Below the pieces are notes generated by a model that had not been told where the DNA came from, did not search any database, and saw only the letters and a list, made by a program, of their open reading frames with translations. A stretch of DNA of 64,000 nt from Patiria miniata (Eukaryota; Echinodermata; Asteroidea; Valvatida; Asterinidae), in contig NW_024037072.1 in the NCBI RefSeq assembly GCF_015706575.1, positions 17,485,162-17,549,161 of the forward strand. Reading direction: 5' to 3'. Both the position numbers and the translations under genes were made by a program. Numbering within the stretch: the stretch's first letter is position 1; the number at the start of each line of letters is the position of its first letter. Below are positions 19,737 through 33,000 of the stretch, one piece after another.

Positions 19737-20297
19737 GTAATAAATATACTTGTCATACTGCCTATTTTCGTTTCTCTTCTAAAGGCCAGATTTCAACTAA
19801 CTTTTCACAGCAAGATTTTAATCCCCTTTTTTTTCTTCATTAAAGCTTTGTGAGTATACGTTTTTATACAATTTATAAAGGTATGCCACAATGACCTAAA
19901 TTTCTCACTAAACAAACACACGAATCCATATAGCTGTGACTTCAAATGGGTCACTTCGTGCATATCATTGCCCGCCCTTGATTCAAGTGGTGCTGTTTAT
20001 GCAAAAAAAGATCCCCGGAATATTGTAATGAATATACTTGTCATACTGCCTATTTTCGTTTCTCTTCTAAAGGCCAGATTTCAACTAACTTTTCACCGCA
20101 AGATTTTAATCCCCTTTTTTTTCTTCATTAAGGCTTTGTGAGTATACGTTTTTATACAATTTATAAAGGTATGCCACAATGACCTAAATTTCTCACTAAA
20201 CAAACACACGAATCCATATAGCTGTGACTTCAAATGGGGCACTTCGTGCATATCATTGCCCGCCCTTGATTCAAGTGGTGCTGTTTATGCAAAAACA
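19737..20297. repeat. 288-bp tandem repeat, two copies
   Basis: The second copy begins 288 bp after the first (TGTCATACTGCCTATTTTCG at 19751 and 20039). The copies are almost identical over their length, so the duplication is recent. No gene seen. Confidence 0.85.
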
Positions 20298-23239
20298 GCC
20301 GGAATAAATGGTTTATTGAGCATAAAGTGATTTATTTTAACCAATAAATAATTCAGGCAGTAAAACAACCCTCCAGCTTCCTGATTGTTCTCAAGACAAT
20401 ACCCACAGTACTGCGCGGCAAAGTAAATTCCCATGATTTTTAACCCTAACAGTCCTGAATCCTCCAATTTCAATATGATTTTGCACACCCCCTAGGGAGT
20501 TAGGGTTAATAATTTGGTGGTAAAAAGGAAAATTAAGTCGTCTGTTCCGACGGATCAGTCGTGTTTCTCGAAGTCTCATGCGTGCTGCGAACGGATTTTC
20601 TGGGGGGTAGCGGACGCAAAAGAAAACTTGGCGCCCTCCGCACGGTATTTTTAGTCTATATAATAGATCATGTAATTGCGAAAGCGACGACAAGCGCCCG
20701 ACTGTTGTTGTATTATAAAACAATGCATTCGAATTGACCAATCACACTTTTAGTCCTAATTTGGAAATGAAATGACGTCACGATTTAGTAAAGTCGACTC
20801 CGATTGGCTGAGGCGCGAGATCGCATTATTCTGCATGCTTTGACAACGTTACATGAGACTTGGCTCCGTGGATAACAGGTGATACTCAGACTATCCGTAC
20901 GAGGTACATGAAGAAAAATTTGTCGCGATAAAGTGAATACAAAAAGTTTTCCACTCCTTGGATGAAATTAGATTTTATATATAGTGATACTTCCTTCGCG
21001 TGACGTATTAAACTAATTTCTATTGAAATTAGTTCTAGATCAGGCTCCGTTTTGTTGTAAATTGACCGGACTATACTGCGACTTTCATGGATAGATCACT
21101 GTTGAAATGGTTAAGGAGTTCAGCTTGTTTGTTGATATATTTTACCACCACCATTCAAGTCTTCATTTCCATGGTTTTTCGTCGCAGCCGCGCAATTACA
21201 AAATTACAATAGCAGTAGCAGATAACTCCAGAATAATATATTATGATATATATAATAATTATCCGTGCGGATTTGAGACATGTCACAAAGTTTCCCACTT
21301 TAAAACACGCTCTCAAAGTCACGCATATCTATCTGATAATAATATTGTTTTCTAGTCGACTTTACTCATTTTTCTCCGTTTGTACAGTATGCTCACAATG
21401 TTGCATTTTAGTTGAATTTATACCAACTGGAGCCTGAGGCAGATTAGCCGGAATGAAGCCGTGGTTTTAGGAATTGCCCAGGTGAACGCACGTGATGACG
21501 AGTCAGGTGACTTTGTTATCTCACAAGATATACCATGCACAGTAGCGGTAGATTCACAACCGGACAGAGGGTGTTTATGATAATGTATGCACAGTCACCG
21601 TGATAAAGATACGCGCGCTATTTCAAAGTACTAATGTACCCAAGTCTTGATGCTCTGAATTTCCTGGGTAGCGTAATTAAAGCGTTACCCTTATTATCCC
21701 CTGTGACTGGATTTGATTGATTTAATTCGTCATAGAGCCTGAAAGAGTTTACCCCTGGTGGCGCGCTTCTGGACCCCTTAAGTTGGAAATTCTACAATTT
21801 GCGATTCACATTTTGGTACATTGATTTCTTACGAAAAGTCACCCTCGAAAAAAAGGATTTGTGTAAAAAGTGTTACCAGTATCTCAATGTATGGAAACTG
21901 AAAAATTGTATGACGTGAAAGAGAAATATCGTGCCGAAATGTACCTCTCACTTCCGGAAAAATCTAAATCCATGCCGGTGAATACTTATTATAATAATAA
22001 TTTTGTTGCAGCCACTGGGTAAAACTGATACATGTACTTCAATCGGAGACTAAAATGTCTTTTAGTATATACGCTTATAATAAACTTGAAGAACTCATTA
22101 GCATTTACCAAAACAATCTAAAATGACCGCTGGTATAAGGACTGCATTCAAGCCAGCCCGACTAAATCTAGAACCCATCGGCTGTATGTAGGCCTCTTCG
22201 CGTCGTTATGTATTTTCGCTCTCGAGCATGCAAGTACACGATGTGGAAATAAGCATGCACGAACGAACTTTACAAGGAAACTGCGGGATGTAAAACTCGT
22301 TTTTACCAATCTTCAAGTAATTTCTTATCATTGTTTTTCTTTGAGGAATACTCGGATAAAATTCTAACATGAGTGTTTCTTGGGTTGTTTACTGTCAAAT
22401 TAGCAAGAAAAAGGTCAACCTAGTACAAAATGCCCATAGGTGGGGGCGCGAGAGGTACGGATCCGGAAGATCGCTGCGTGACCTTTTTACTTTCCAGCTC
22501 TATATGCGTAGCTTCTTAGATAGCTGTTGGCGTTAAATAGCTGATCTGAATGCTGGATGTTCCGGCAGGTTCAATAACTGTTGGGAATTTCACACTTTCA
22601 TTGTTTTCCCAAAAAGCGAATTTTGTTCCTTAAATTGTGTTTAATCAATATGATCGATAAAATAAAATTCAACCTTTTTGTCACATTCTTGGTTCTGGAG
22701 GATTTTGGGGAGGTTATGGCATAGAACCATTCCGTTTCCAACTGACGTATGCGCATTATGGTCATTGACTATACTTGGCTGCATAAAACAAATAGTTGCG
22801 TCCCGTTGAAGTGTTGTGTAAACCTGACCGGAAACCCACCCGACCTGAAGCCAACTTCGGGTCGGGTCGGGCCGCATTCAGGGAGTTCAGATCGGTTTCG
22901 GGTCGGATTCGGTTTCTATCTATAACTAGCGGAACTAGAACTAAAACTAGCTTTGCGCGACACCCGCTAGCTTGGTTGAGTCGCACAGTTCGTATTGTTT
23001 GCAGAAGTTGTCAGTGAAAAAAGTTATTATAAAGAGGTAAATAAATAACCAAAATCGGGGCAAATCGGCAAGGATGCATCTTGATACGATCATCTGACCA
23101 GACAGATATTTTCTTCATCGTATTATTTTGTCCGAAAATCCCCCTAATTAATCCAAATTCCCCTCAAGAACATCAGCTACAGATTCGCCCCCCCCCCCCC
23201 CCCTGAAAACAGGACGCTGGGAAGGGCTGACCTCTTTGA
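20298..23239. other. No gene seen
   Basis: Both strands show only short random reading frames. It holds a small hairpin near 21015 (ACTAATTTC/GAAATTAGT), a GGGTCGGGTCGG-type low-complexity patch at 22830-22920 and a C run near 23190. Confidence 0.6.
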
Positions 23240-23745
23240 GCTCTCAGATAATCTTTGGAAATCAATATAAAATCAATCGTGAGAGACCTGAACTTGACGT
23301 TTGCGGGAATTGATAGAGTAGTCCAGGATCTTAATTTTATCTTAATTTTATCTTTATTCTACACGTGCTAAATGGCGTGACCCAATTCCTTCCGGTTGAA
23401 ACCGGAAGCGCCTTGTTATTTAAAATTGGTGAAAGATGTACACTTGCTTTCAACGATGTATGCTCTGGCTAAGTTGTTCTTTACCATAACATTATAGTTA
23501 TACTAACAATTGATGTGACGTCATCATGACGTCATCACGTGACATGTGACGTCATAATTCCAAAGCCCTATGAAATGTAATCACTTGCCACTATTTATTA
23601 TAAACAGCCTGAGAACTACACATCTTTCCTTGATGGAACTTATATTTGAAACTTTACATGTCACACGTCACAAATTTCTACCGAAACAGCCCTGTGTTTG
23701 TCCACAAACATAAATCTAGTTATTATTATTACGGTAAGTTATCGG
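23240..23745. repeat. Dispersed repeat, copy 2
   Basis: Partner of 14865-15375 in the same orientation. It continues to CCACAAACATAAATCTAG and lacks the hAT insertion that follows copy 1. It lies about 300 bp before the transporter start codon. Confidence 0.75.
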
Positions 23746-24061
23746 GCATGTCAGGGACATTTAACTCTGCCGGTCAAAGACTTTATATTACGCAAAGAAA
23801 TGTCGCGGTAAGTTTCCGCATGTAAGTTTCCGCACGTGTGGCCAGACCCGCTACTACTAGGCCTATCAGCTGCAGTCTAGTGCATAGTGATTACGTGCAT
23901 AAAGTCCAACTTGCTTACAGGTTGTGATGTTAGACTGCCGCTACGCGTGTACCGTATACGCGATGCGTGGTGGTGGGGGTGCATGTGCAGCTAGCTAGGC
24001 AGTAGCACATTGTGCGTGGTGCACGGTGATTGTAAACATTCAACAACTTGTACTTGACAAC

Positions 24062-27000
24062 ATGGGTGCTTGCAGTGCACACTTGCAATGGAGAGCTTGG
24101 GCAGCTTTACTCGGTGGAGTTCTTGTCCACATTACACTGGGAACAATCTACACATTTGGTAAGTTCGTTATAGCCCCATAAATGTGGCCAATTTACTGGA
24201 CTACCTCCGTAAATAAACTTTATTAAAGCCCTATAGTCTATACTACAACTGTACAAGACCTATTCCCGTCCCGTCTGAATGGAACAACCTCCCATCACAT
24301 GTGGTGAATGCAACCTCAACAAACCTGTTTAAGAACCATCTTGATGCCTACTGGAAAGAAATTGGATATGGGGTCACAAAGGCTTAGCCAGGCTTAGCCT
24401 ATTCTATTCCCATCAACCTAAGTAAGTAAGTAAGTAAGACTTTGTAACCACAACTATGGCAATGAAAACTTTCGTCCACAAAATTGAAGAGTTTACAGGA
24501 CTGGAATTTAATCAAAAAATCTCAAAACTTTTCAAAATGTAACATGCGGTAAAGCCCCATGTTCTGTTCATCGAACAGACATAATAATAGATCTAGTTGT
24601 TGTGATGACTGTGCGCAGTCTACATGTACAGTGAAATCTCGTAAAACCTGCATACTCGAAACCCAAGTAAGAACCTATTCCCGTCAATTGTTGTTGAAAA
24701 GAAAATCCATTTGTTTAAGATAGTGGATATTTTGCCGGAGGTAATGACGGCAAACTAACGATTACTAAAGGTTGCCGGCGGCAATCCATATCAACAGAGG
24801 GCGCTGTACTCTTTAAAATAGGGCTGAATTATAAGATGTATTAAATTCCCACCGGAAGTTGAGTAGCACGTTTGGTGTAGTGGTTAAGCAAAGGCTCTAA
24901 TAAGCGGGATGACTCGCGTTCGATTCCGACCACACCACATTTTTAAGTTGTTTTTTTTTTTCATCCCCAAATAAATAAGAATATTCTTCTTTTATTATTT
25001 TAACATGTCTCAAACATTTTTTGCAGAGTATTACATTTTCTTTTTCAGATTTGTGGCTCTGGAGGATTTTTTTTAAAAGGGAAATAAAGTCCGAAATTAT
25101 AAAATGGTCTGAATCCCATCTTGTGAATACGAGGTAACAACGATAATTTTGGCATGGAGCCAGACTAAAACTTGTCACCGGAAAATGTTTAAGTACAAAA
25201 AAACAGTAACTGCGCATGTTCAGTGCATATCCGGCAAACTAACGTTTACTAAAGGTTTGCCGTCTCCGGCAAAATATACACTGCCTTTGTTTAACTCAAA
25301 ATTTGAGCCCATTCCCCTGAGGTTTGTCTTATTGAGATTTCACTGTAGATGTATTCAATTAGTTGGCTTGGCAGAGTTGTAACCAAGTCATTTTTTTCCC
25401 CAAGTCAAGTCAAGTCCCAAGTCAAATTTTAGCAAGTCAAGTCAATTCTCAAGTCAATTTTTTTCCAAGTCAAGTCAAGTCTTGAGTCAATTTTTCACAA
25501 GTCAAGTCTTGAGTCTTTAAAAAAAAAAAATTAGATGCACATACATGTACTACGTACAGGAACCAGATGAGGAATGGGGTTTATCAAAGCGTGCATCATG
25601 TAAGGAGATTTTTTTAAATGTACTTTTTCAGACATCCTCTCTCAAACACCTTAGGATTTGTATCTAAAAAGTCTAAAAAAAACCTCATTTGATAGGGCCT
25701 ATAATGTTTTCAAACTTGTTTCATCATGTTGAATGTTTGAAGGACATCTGACAAAATGTCCTTCCGAAACGTTTTCGTTTAATGCATGTTGTGAATTCTT
25801 TTTGCTTTAGGCCTATGGCAGATTGGAGGTGGCAGCCGTTCTCCAGTTGCATTTAGCATGCTTACGATTAACTACTCAATGTGTACGTGTAGCCTGTGAC
25901 TACAAATTCGTAGCCTTGTGGAGACTCACACACAATACGGAACAAAACATTGTAAAGGTCTCCACAGGGCAATTTCTATAGATGAATAGGTCTCCACGAG
26001 GTTTTCACGAAATAGATATGGGTTTTAAAACCCATAGGAATTTCCAAGGTGGGTTGATTTGTCGCAAATGGAAGAGTTTTAGAAAAGGGATATATATTCC
26101 AAATTTCAGCCAAGGAAACTAATCCTGGTTAAAATAAGAGCATTTTGAAAATTCACTTTCAGCCAAGGAAACTAATTCTGGTTAAAATAAGAGTATTTTG
26201 CAAATTCACTTTCAAAATTGAACACTTTACTACACGAGAACAAAGAAATGTCTCCACAAGGATACAAATTTTGGAATGGGTGGTCTCTATGGAATGACCA
26301 CTGTATAACAACTGATGGTACTCAGACTACACACGGGGGTCGCCCGATAGTCCGAAGGTTCTTTAGTCCTAAGGTTTGATAGTACGTCTGAATGCACAAA
26401 ATTTCCATAAGAGGGGGTTCGTAAGTCCAAAAATGAAATAATCCGAACATGAATTAATCCGAACATTTGATGCAATAGTCTGAAGGTTCATTTATCCGAA
26501 GGTTCGATAGTCCGAATTTAGAATAAAGTTAATCAGTCCGAAGGTTCGATAGTCCGAAGTGACAATAAGGTCTGATACTAGTCCAAATCGACATTAAGGT
26601 CCGATAGTCCGAATTAACAGTAAGGTCCGATAGTTCGAAGTGTCATACTGACAAACCGTATTCTCAATTTGGACTATCGAACCTCATTGTCCATTCGGAC
26701 TATCGAACCTTATCGTCAATTCAGACTATCGAACCCTACCATATTTTCGGACTATCGAACCTTATCGTCTGTTCGGACTATCTAACCTTATTGTCGATTC
26801 GGACCTTAATCAATTTTCGGACTAATGGGCCCTTTGGACTATCGAACCTTCGGATGATCGAACCTTCGGTTGATCGAACCATGGGACTATTGCACCTTCG
26901 GACTATTGCACCTTTGGACTAACAAACCTTCGGACTAGTCCCTTCGGACTAAAGAACCTTTGGATTATCGAACCTACAAACTATCCGGCTGTAACCCTAC

Positions 27001-30000
27001 GCACAGCACAAACTTCACCTCACATGCACGATGTCGAGTATGATACATTGTCCATAACACACGCATAGTGCTAGTCATCTACATGATGTGTGGCAGGCTC
27101 AGGATGCCCAGCTATCGCATGCTGGTTGCTAAGTAATTCGCTATACTGCATTCTTTTCAACCGATGATGCTAGTGCGCACGAACGCCCAGAGGTTTTTGG
27201 TTTTTTGTAACTTTAAGAAACATGTTAATGTCAGCAAGTCAAATTTATTCGAGTCACGTCAAGTCACAAGTCATATTTTTTCAAGTCAAGTCTCAAGTCA
27301 TTTTGTTCCCAAGTCAAGTCAAGTCTCAAGTAAAAAAAATGGCGACTCGAGACCAACCCGAGTCCGAGTTAGCGACTCAAGTCAACAACACTGTGGCTTG
27401 GGACAACACTCTGTATTGTGGCTGCTGAGATTGGGTGCTCTTGTATAACATACATGTACATGTAAATCCCGAGGACAGCAATACAAAGAATTCCGAACAA
27501 CAGTTTATTTGTTGGCCTTGAACAACATGAACAAGCATCGTTGGTGAAAACCATCCTTGAATATATTGTGTGTGCTTATGGGATTATATGACCTCCTGGC
27601 CTTTCTTCTTGTAGTTGCCAAGAGCTTTCTGATTCAGTACATCTCTGATAATTTACCTTTAATAAAGATGTGTAGGCCTATATGTATTTTTTTAGACACC
27701 ATGTAGAACTTTCATTTGCTTCATATCTCACCTCCAGTCACATTTTCATAATTGCCAGTGACAGGATGTGATACGTTTGCCTTTATTTTAAGTCCCAAAC
27801 TTTTGTGTTGTTTGTTGATTACAGTACTGGGATATGGTGGTCCATCCTCCCCCCCCCCCCAAAAAAAAATAATATTCTCATTGAAACTGGCACTCTAAAT
27901 CATCAATCCTTGTACATGTTTTCTATAGCTGATCCCCCCCCCCCAATCCCTGGATCGGATAATAGCAAATGAAAAAAGTGCTTCAGAGTGGACATCAGAG
28001 TAACCATTATTGTTTGGTCTTTATGAACAGGTAACATGTCACCTTATTTCACCTCCTACATCCGTGAGTTCAGTCAGCCACATGATCTTCGTTACCAGGT
28101 AAATTTTTATTCATTTAATCCTAACAATCTTCTGTTTCAGAATCCAGCAATTGAAACTACCAGTACATGTGTAGTCAAACTATCCAGATCTAAAAGATTA
28201 AAAGCCAATTGAATTGAATTGTTAGATCTTTTTAGATTCAGTACCCATTTGTGATTATTTTTAAATGATTTTGTTCATGTTTTCAAAGTGTTGTTTACCA
28301 CTTAGTCACACACATTTTCAGAACTCCCCGTTGGTCTTGACAATATTGTCATCAACTATCCATCCGTCTTTGTTTCTGTCCCACTTACATGTACCTTAGG
28401 GGCAAGTCCAAATTGTCAGTATTAAGAACTTAATCTTTTCAAAATTGTTTTGATCCACTCACCGTCGGCCACCCAATTTTTTTTTTTTGAAATGTTGAAT
28501 GGCTATTTAATATACATGTATCCTATACACTGAAGAATAAAGTAATGCACCAAAGGAAGCAGATATTTCTGGTCAATGCTCTCCCTGCTCAGGAATTTTC
28601 AATGGCTTTACCAGGCTTCCAGCACAAAACTTTGTGCAGTATTTTTCAGTTCTACTGCGCTCTACTTACCCGTAGAGTATCACTACATATGCATTATTCC
28701 CTAGAGGAGGCCAGCCATAAGCTAAGATTTATTACCCACAGTACCTTGCGGCGCGCCAGCCATACTTCCTCTTTTTTCTTAGCAGCGTCAACTTTCTGAC
28801 AAAGAAATTACAGGGCATAACAGCTAAGCACCAGAAAGAAGTTTCCCGTACCGTCAAAGAGTTCATTCAACTTGGCGTACTACCTACCAATGCTGCTAAC
28901 CTCATAGTTTCTGCACCACGTGCTGCCTGTTTCTACCTCCTCCCGAAGATTCACAAAGCTAATAACCCAGGACGGCCCATTGTCTCAGCCTGCAGTTGTC
29001 CCACTGAGCTTGTTTCCTGCTACCTTGACTCAGTTTTGACTCCTATTGCACAAGCATTACCATCATATGTCAAAGCCACCTTGATGCTCTCCGGCTGTTT
29101 GAAGATTTCAGATTTGTGCCCTCTGCTAACAAGCACCTTTTCACCATGGATGTGAAGTCTCTCTATACCTCCATCCCCCACGCAGACGGTTGGTAGCCTT
29201 GCAATACTTCCTCGAGTGACGGCCGGACTCCACGCCATCATCTACGACACTCGTCTGTCTTGCAGAACTACCGGTAGTTCTGAGGCTCCACAACTTTACC
29301 TTCAACAACAGACAAGGTGGAGTCGCTATGGGTACGCGCATGGGGCCAGGTTACGCCTGCCTTTTCGTCGGGTATGTCGAAGCTAACCTGTTCAAAGACT
29401 ATACACTGGCCCACTGCCTCTGCTCTACAGGAGGTACATGGATGACATTGTTGGTGTAACATCATCCACAAGGGAGGAACTGAAAAACTTCATTGAATTT
29501 GTCGGCAAATATCACCCTGCCCTGCAATTCACCTCAGAGGTTTCAGAGACCACACTCTCCTTCCTTGACATTCAACTTCGGATTGATGGTGAACGGTTGG
29601 TAACCTCCATGTTCCACAAGCCAACTGACTCCCACAGCTATCTACAATACGACTCCTCCCATCCACAGTCTTGTAAGGATTCTATTCCTTACTCACAGCT
29701 CCTCAGACTACGACGCATTTGTAGCGATGACAACGATTTCAGGCAACAAGCTTCTACGATGGCCACATTTTTCGTGGACAGAGGCTACCCCACGGACATC
29801 ACATCAAATGCCTTGCGTCGAGTTTCTGCCATTTCCCGCAAGAAAGCACTTACTCCATCGGCTAAGGATGTAGACAAGTGCATCCCTTTGGTCCTCTCCT
29901 ACCACCCGTTTAACGTTCCTGCGGGTTTGTGCTATCATCATGATAAAGTTCCGCACACTACGAGTTGATCCTTTGACCAGCCACATCTTCAACAACGACT

Positions 30001-33000
30001 CAACTCCCCTCGTTGCTTTCAGACGTGATCAGTCCTTTGGACAGACTTTAATCCGATCAATGCTCCCACCAGTCTCTGATGTTAACGACATCAACACCGG
30101 CACCACAGCTTGCAATCGCCCACGCTGTAATACGTGCATGTCCATCCACAATCCACCCCAGATCGGCGGTCCCAAAGGCAGTTATACACCCAGAGGACAA
30201 TTCACTTGCGTATCTACCAACCTTGTGTATTGTATCTCCTGCCAACTATGCAGTGTCCACTACATCAGCGAAACAAAGTGTCGTTTGGCTGACCGATATA
30301 CTGAATACCCTCGAAGTGTCCGACTCAATCTCCCCAGACACCCTGTGCATTGGCGGATCCAGGGGGGTGCTACGGGGGCGTGCGCCCCCCCCCGGCAGTG
30401 ACCAAAATTTTGTAAAATAAGGCCATTTTTCACTCGAATGAGCCGTTGCGCCCCCCCCCCCCCTCCCGGCACGAACCTCTCTGGATCTGTGGAGATGTGG
30501 AACAACGCATCATCTACAAGCTTGGAACGCTCACACCTGGCGGTTTGAATGTGGACTTTTCTGCATTCAAACAGTCAGTCCAGCTCCAATGAAGGCCCAG
30601 TGGGGCCGAAAATTCAGCCAGAAAATTCCGTTGAGCACTGCCTTAACTTTTGTTTTCAAATATATTTACAGAGCTCTCGCTTTGCTAAATTTTCTCCGTC
30701 TTTTCTCAGCCATTTTTACAGCTAAGTTCATAGTTTTATTCTAATATTTGTCTTCTATTGTTGTTTCTACAAGTCAAGTAAATTTTTGTAATATTTGGTC
30801 GGGTTTTTTTTCGTGATTTTTCTTTGGTTGTTACGGGTACATTTCGGGAGTGAGGTCTCGCACAGCACAGGGTGCTGGTCCCTCACTCGTGTTACACGGT
30901 TCTTGCGGTAAGAGACCGTGTGCCTGAGGCTTCCCACAGGTTGCAAGGAGCTCACGCCGTACCCATCTAGCGAGGCTTCGTACAGGCTGCAAGCTGCTCG
31001 CTTTCCACATTTACACGACCTCTTCTTAACGTGAGGCTTAGTACAGGCTGCAGGTAGCTCACTTCGTACGAAGCAAGTGGGACTTTGCACAGGTTGCTGG
31101 CTACTCACTTTATGCTCGTACATCACAACCATTCTCGTGAGGCTTTACATGGGCCGAAAGTCATTCATCCTGTTCCAAACGGACAAGGCTTTGCAGGGGG
31201 GAGCGTTGCACGAGTTGAAAGCCGCTCACCCACTACTTACCGACCCATCAGCGTGATATTCGCTACTAAGCCAATCCCTCACGCTGCACCGACTATTTGG
31301 AGTCTTCGTCTTCAAAATGATTGCGGTTATTTACCCGGCGGTACCGTGTTATTTACCCGGCAGTTTCGTTGTCTCACGGCTATTTTTTGCTGTACTGAAC
31401 AAGTGAGACTTTATACGGAGTGCGTTTCGCATGAGTTGAAAGCCACTTCCCCTTACCTAGGTTACAACTTACCGTCCAATCAGTGTGATATTTTCGCTTA
31501 TTAGCAAATCCCTCACGCCAACACGAACGCCACGTTTTGCTGTTATTTCAACCGCAAGTTTTGTTGTCTCACAGCAGTGTTACTGTGCAGAACGAGTGAG
31601 ACATTACACAGAGCAAGTGTCGCACGAGTTGCAAGCCACTCCCCCCTAACATGTACCTATGTTACCAGTTACCGTTACACGCTGCACCGAATAATCAGTG
31701 CTTTTGCCCTCAAAACGAACACTGCTATTTGACTGGCAATTCGCTGTTATTTACCTGCCAGTTAAGTTATCTCCAAACTTTCGACAGTGTTATGCTTCCG
31801 ACATACTACTTACTTTATACTTTGAGTACTTACTAGAGCGATACATACTTCATTAGATACCGTAGGCCTATCGCTCTTCAGCCTAGTTTACTGGTCGCCC
31901 AAAAATCGTGGTGGCTGCCACACTATTTAGGGCCAATGATTTTCCGCGATCGCGGAAAACGGACGGAATTCGCGGAATCTGCTCCTCGAAACGGAAAACG
32001 GAATTTGAATCTGAAGAATATAATTTCTGCAATTTTATTGATAAAAAAAACATAATTTCGTTAATAAATTTATTGAGTACAAAACAAATTATTGATGATT
32101 GATTGAACAGACGAGCCATACAACAAATGAGCAGTGTTTATATCATGATTTTGGGGGGACAAAAACGTTCAAGATCAGAGCAATAAATGTTGCGAGATCA
32201 TTACCGTAGTACGCGTAGTCATGGGAGTGACAGTCCCGACGCATGCCGTAGCTGTCGGTCAGCGCAACGGTGAAAAATCATCACACTCACGGCACGCTCT
32301 CGCGGGTCTCTTTTGCTCCATCGGCAGGTTTATTTTTCTCTGTTCAATCAATCAGCCATTCGTATAACACCTAACTTTGGCTCTATTGAAATGCATGTTG
32401 TGCTTCAGTCCAAAATCTACCGTGTGTTCTTATTCCTCCATGCGTAAACTATCCAATTTTGTCGCTAACGTTAGCCCGAAAACAAAATGGCGGACATGAA
32501 TTTCGTTTCGGCCAGCTGATGTGTGTGACGTCATGGGATTGGCCTGTACGGCTATTGCATGTTTCTTGCATGTGTGAGTCAGTGGCAGTGCAGTATACGA
32601 CTTGACTGTGGTGAAGTTAAATACTATGTCTGTACATTGATCGGCCGTTGATAAAATAGAAATAGTTTTCCCGCGCTCCAACCAAACGACTATTTCATTA
32701 TCGTCTTGGAATTATTTACTGTGTACATGGTATATGTTTAAATGCCTTTTTATGTATTGAATAAATGTGAAACGGAATTTTTCAGCCTGAAACGGAATTC
32801 AGAATTTTTGAAAACGGAATTTGCACTTTTCTGAAACAGAAAATCATTGGCCCTAACTATTGTTCCGGCCGTTCCGATTATTTCAGTTGCCATCCATTTT
32901 TACGGCCCTTTTTATACGGGCGTTTTTCCCCGTTCTGAAGTCAGGTCATCCAAGGGGCCCCCAAAGAAGAAATCTTCGGTGATTTCCAAACCCAAGAACA

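Larger units (their letters stand above)
28796..30620 (+). mobile_element. Penelope-like retroelement, decayed
   Basis: Successive frames show Penelope-type reverse-transcriptase motifs: FYLLPKIHKANNPGRPIVSA, PTELVSCYLDSVLTP, FTMDVKSLYTSIPH, YMDDIVG, FLDIQLRIDGERLV, HKPTDSHSYLQYDSSHPQSC, SIPYSQLLRLRRICS. A Cys-bearing linker (CNRPRCNTC) follows, then the start of a GIY-YIG-like endonuclease region (LVYCISCQLCSVHYISETKC). The tail EQRIIYKLGTLTPGGLNVDF is typical. The element normally makes a reverse transcriptase-endonuclease and moves by copy-and-prime. This copy is broken in several places and split by a G/C-rich insertion. It sits in intron 2 of the transporter gene, same strand. Confidence 0.85.

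Noticed and set aside
27164-27448. Ser/Gln/Val-rich frames with SQVKSQV repeats
   Set aside because: Translation of the CAAGTC subterminal array.
28545-28799. 84-codon frame before the Penelope copy
   Set aside because: Does not match the upstream part of Penelope proteins and has no other support.
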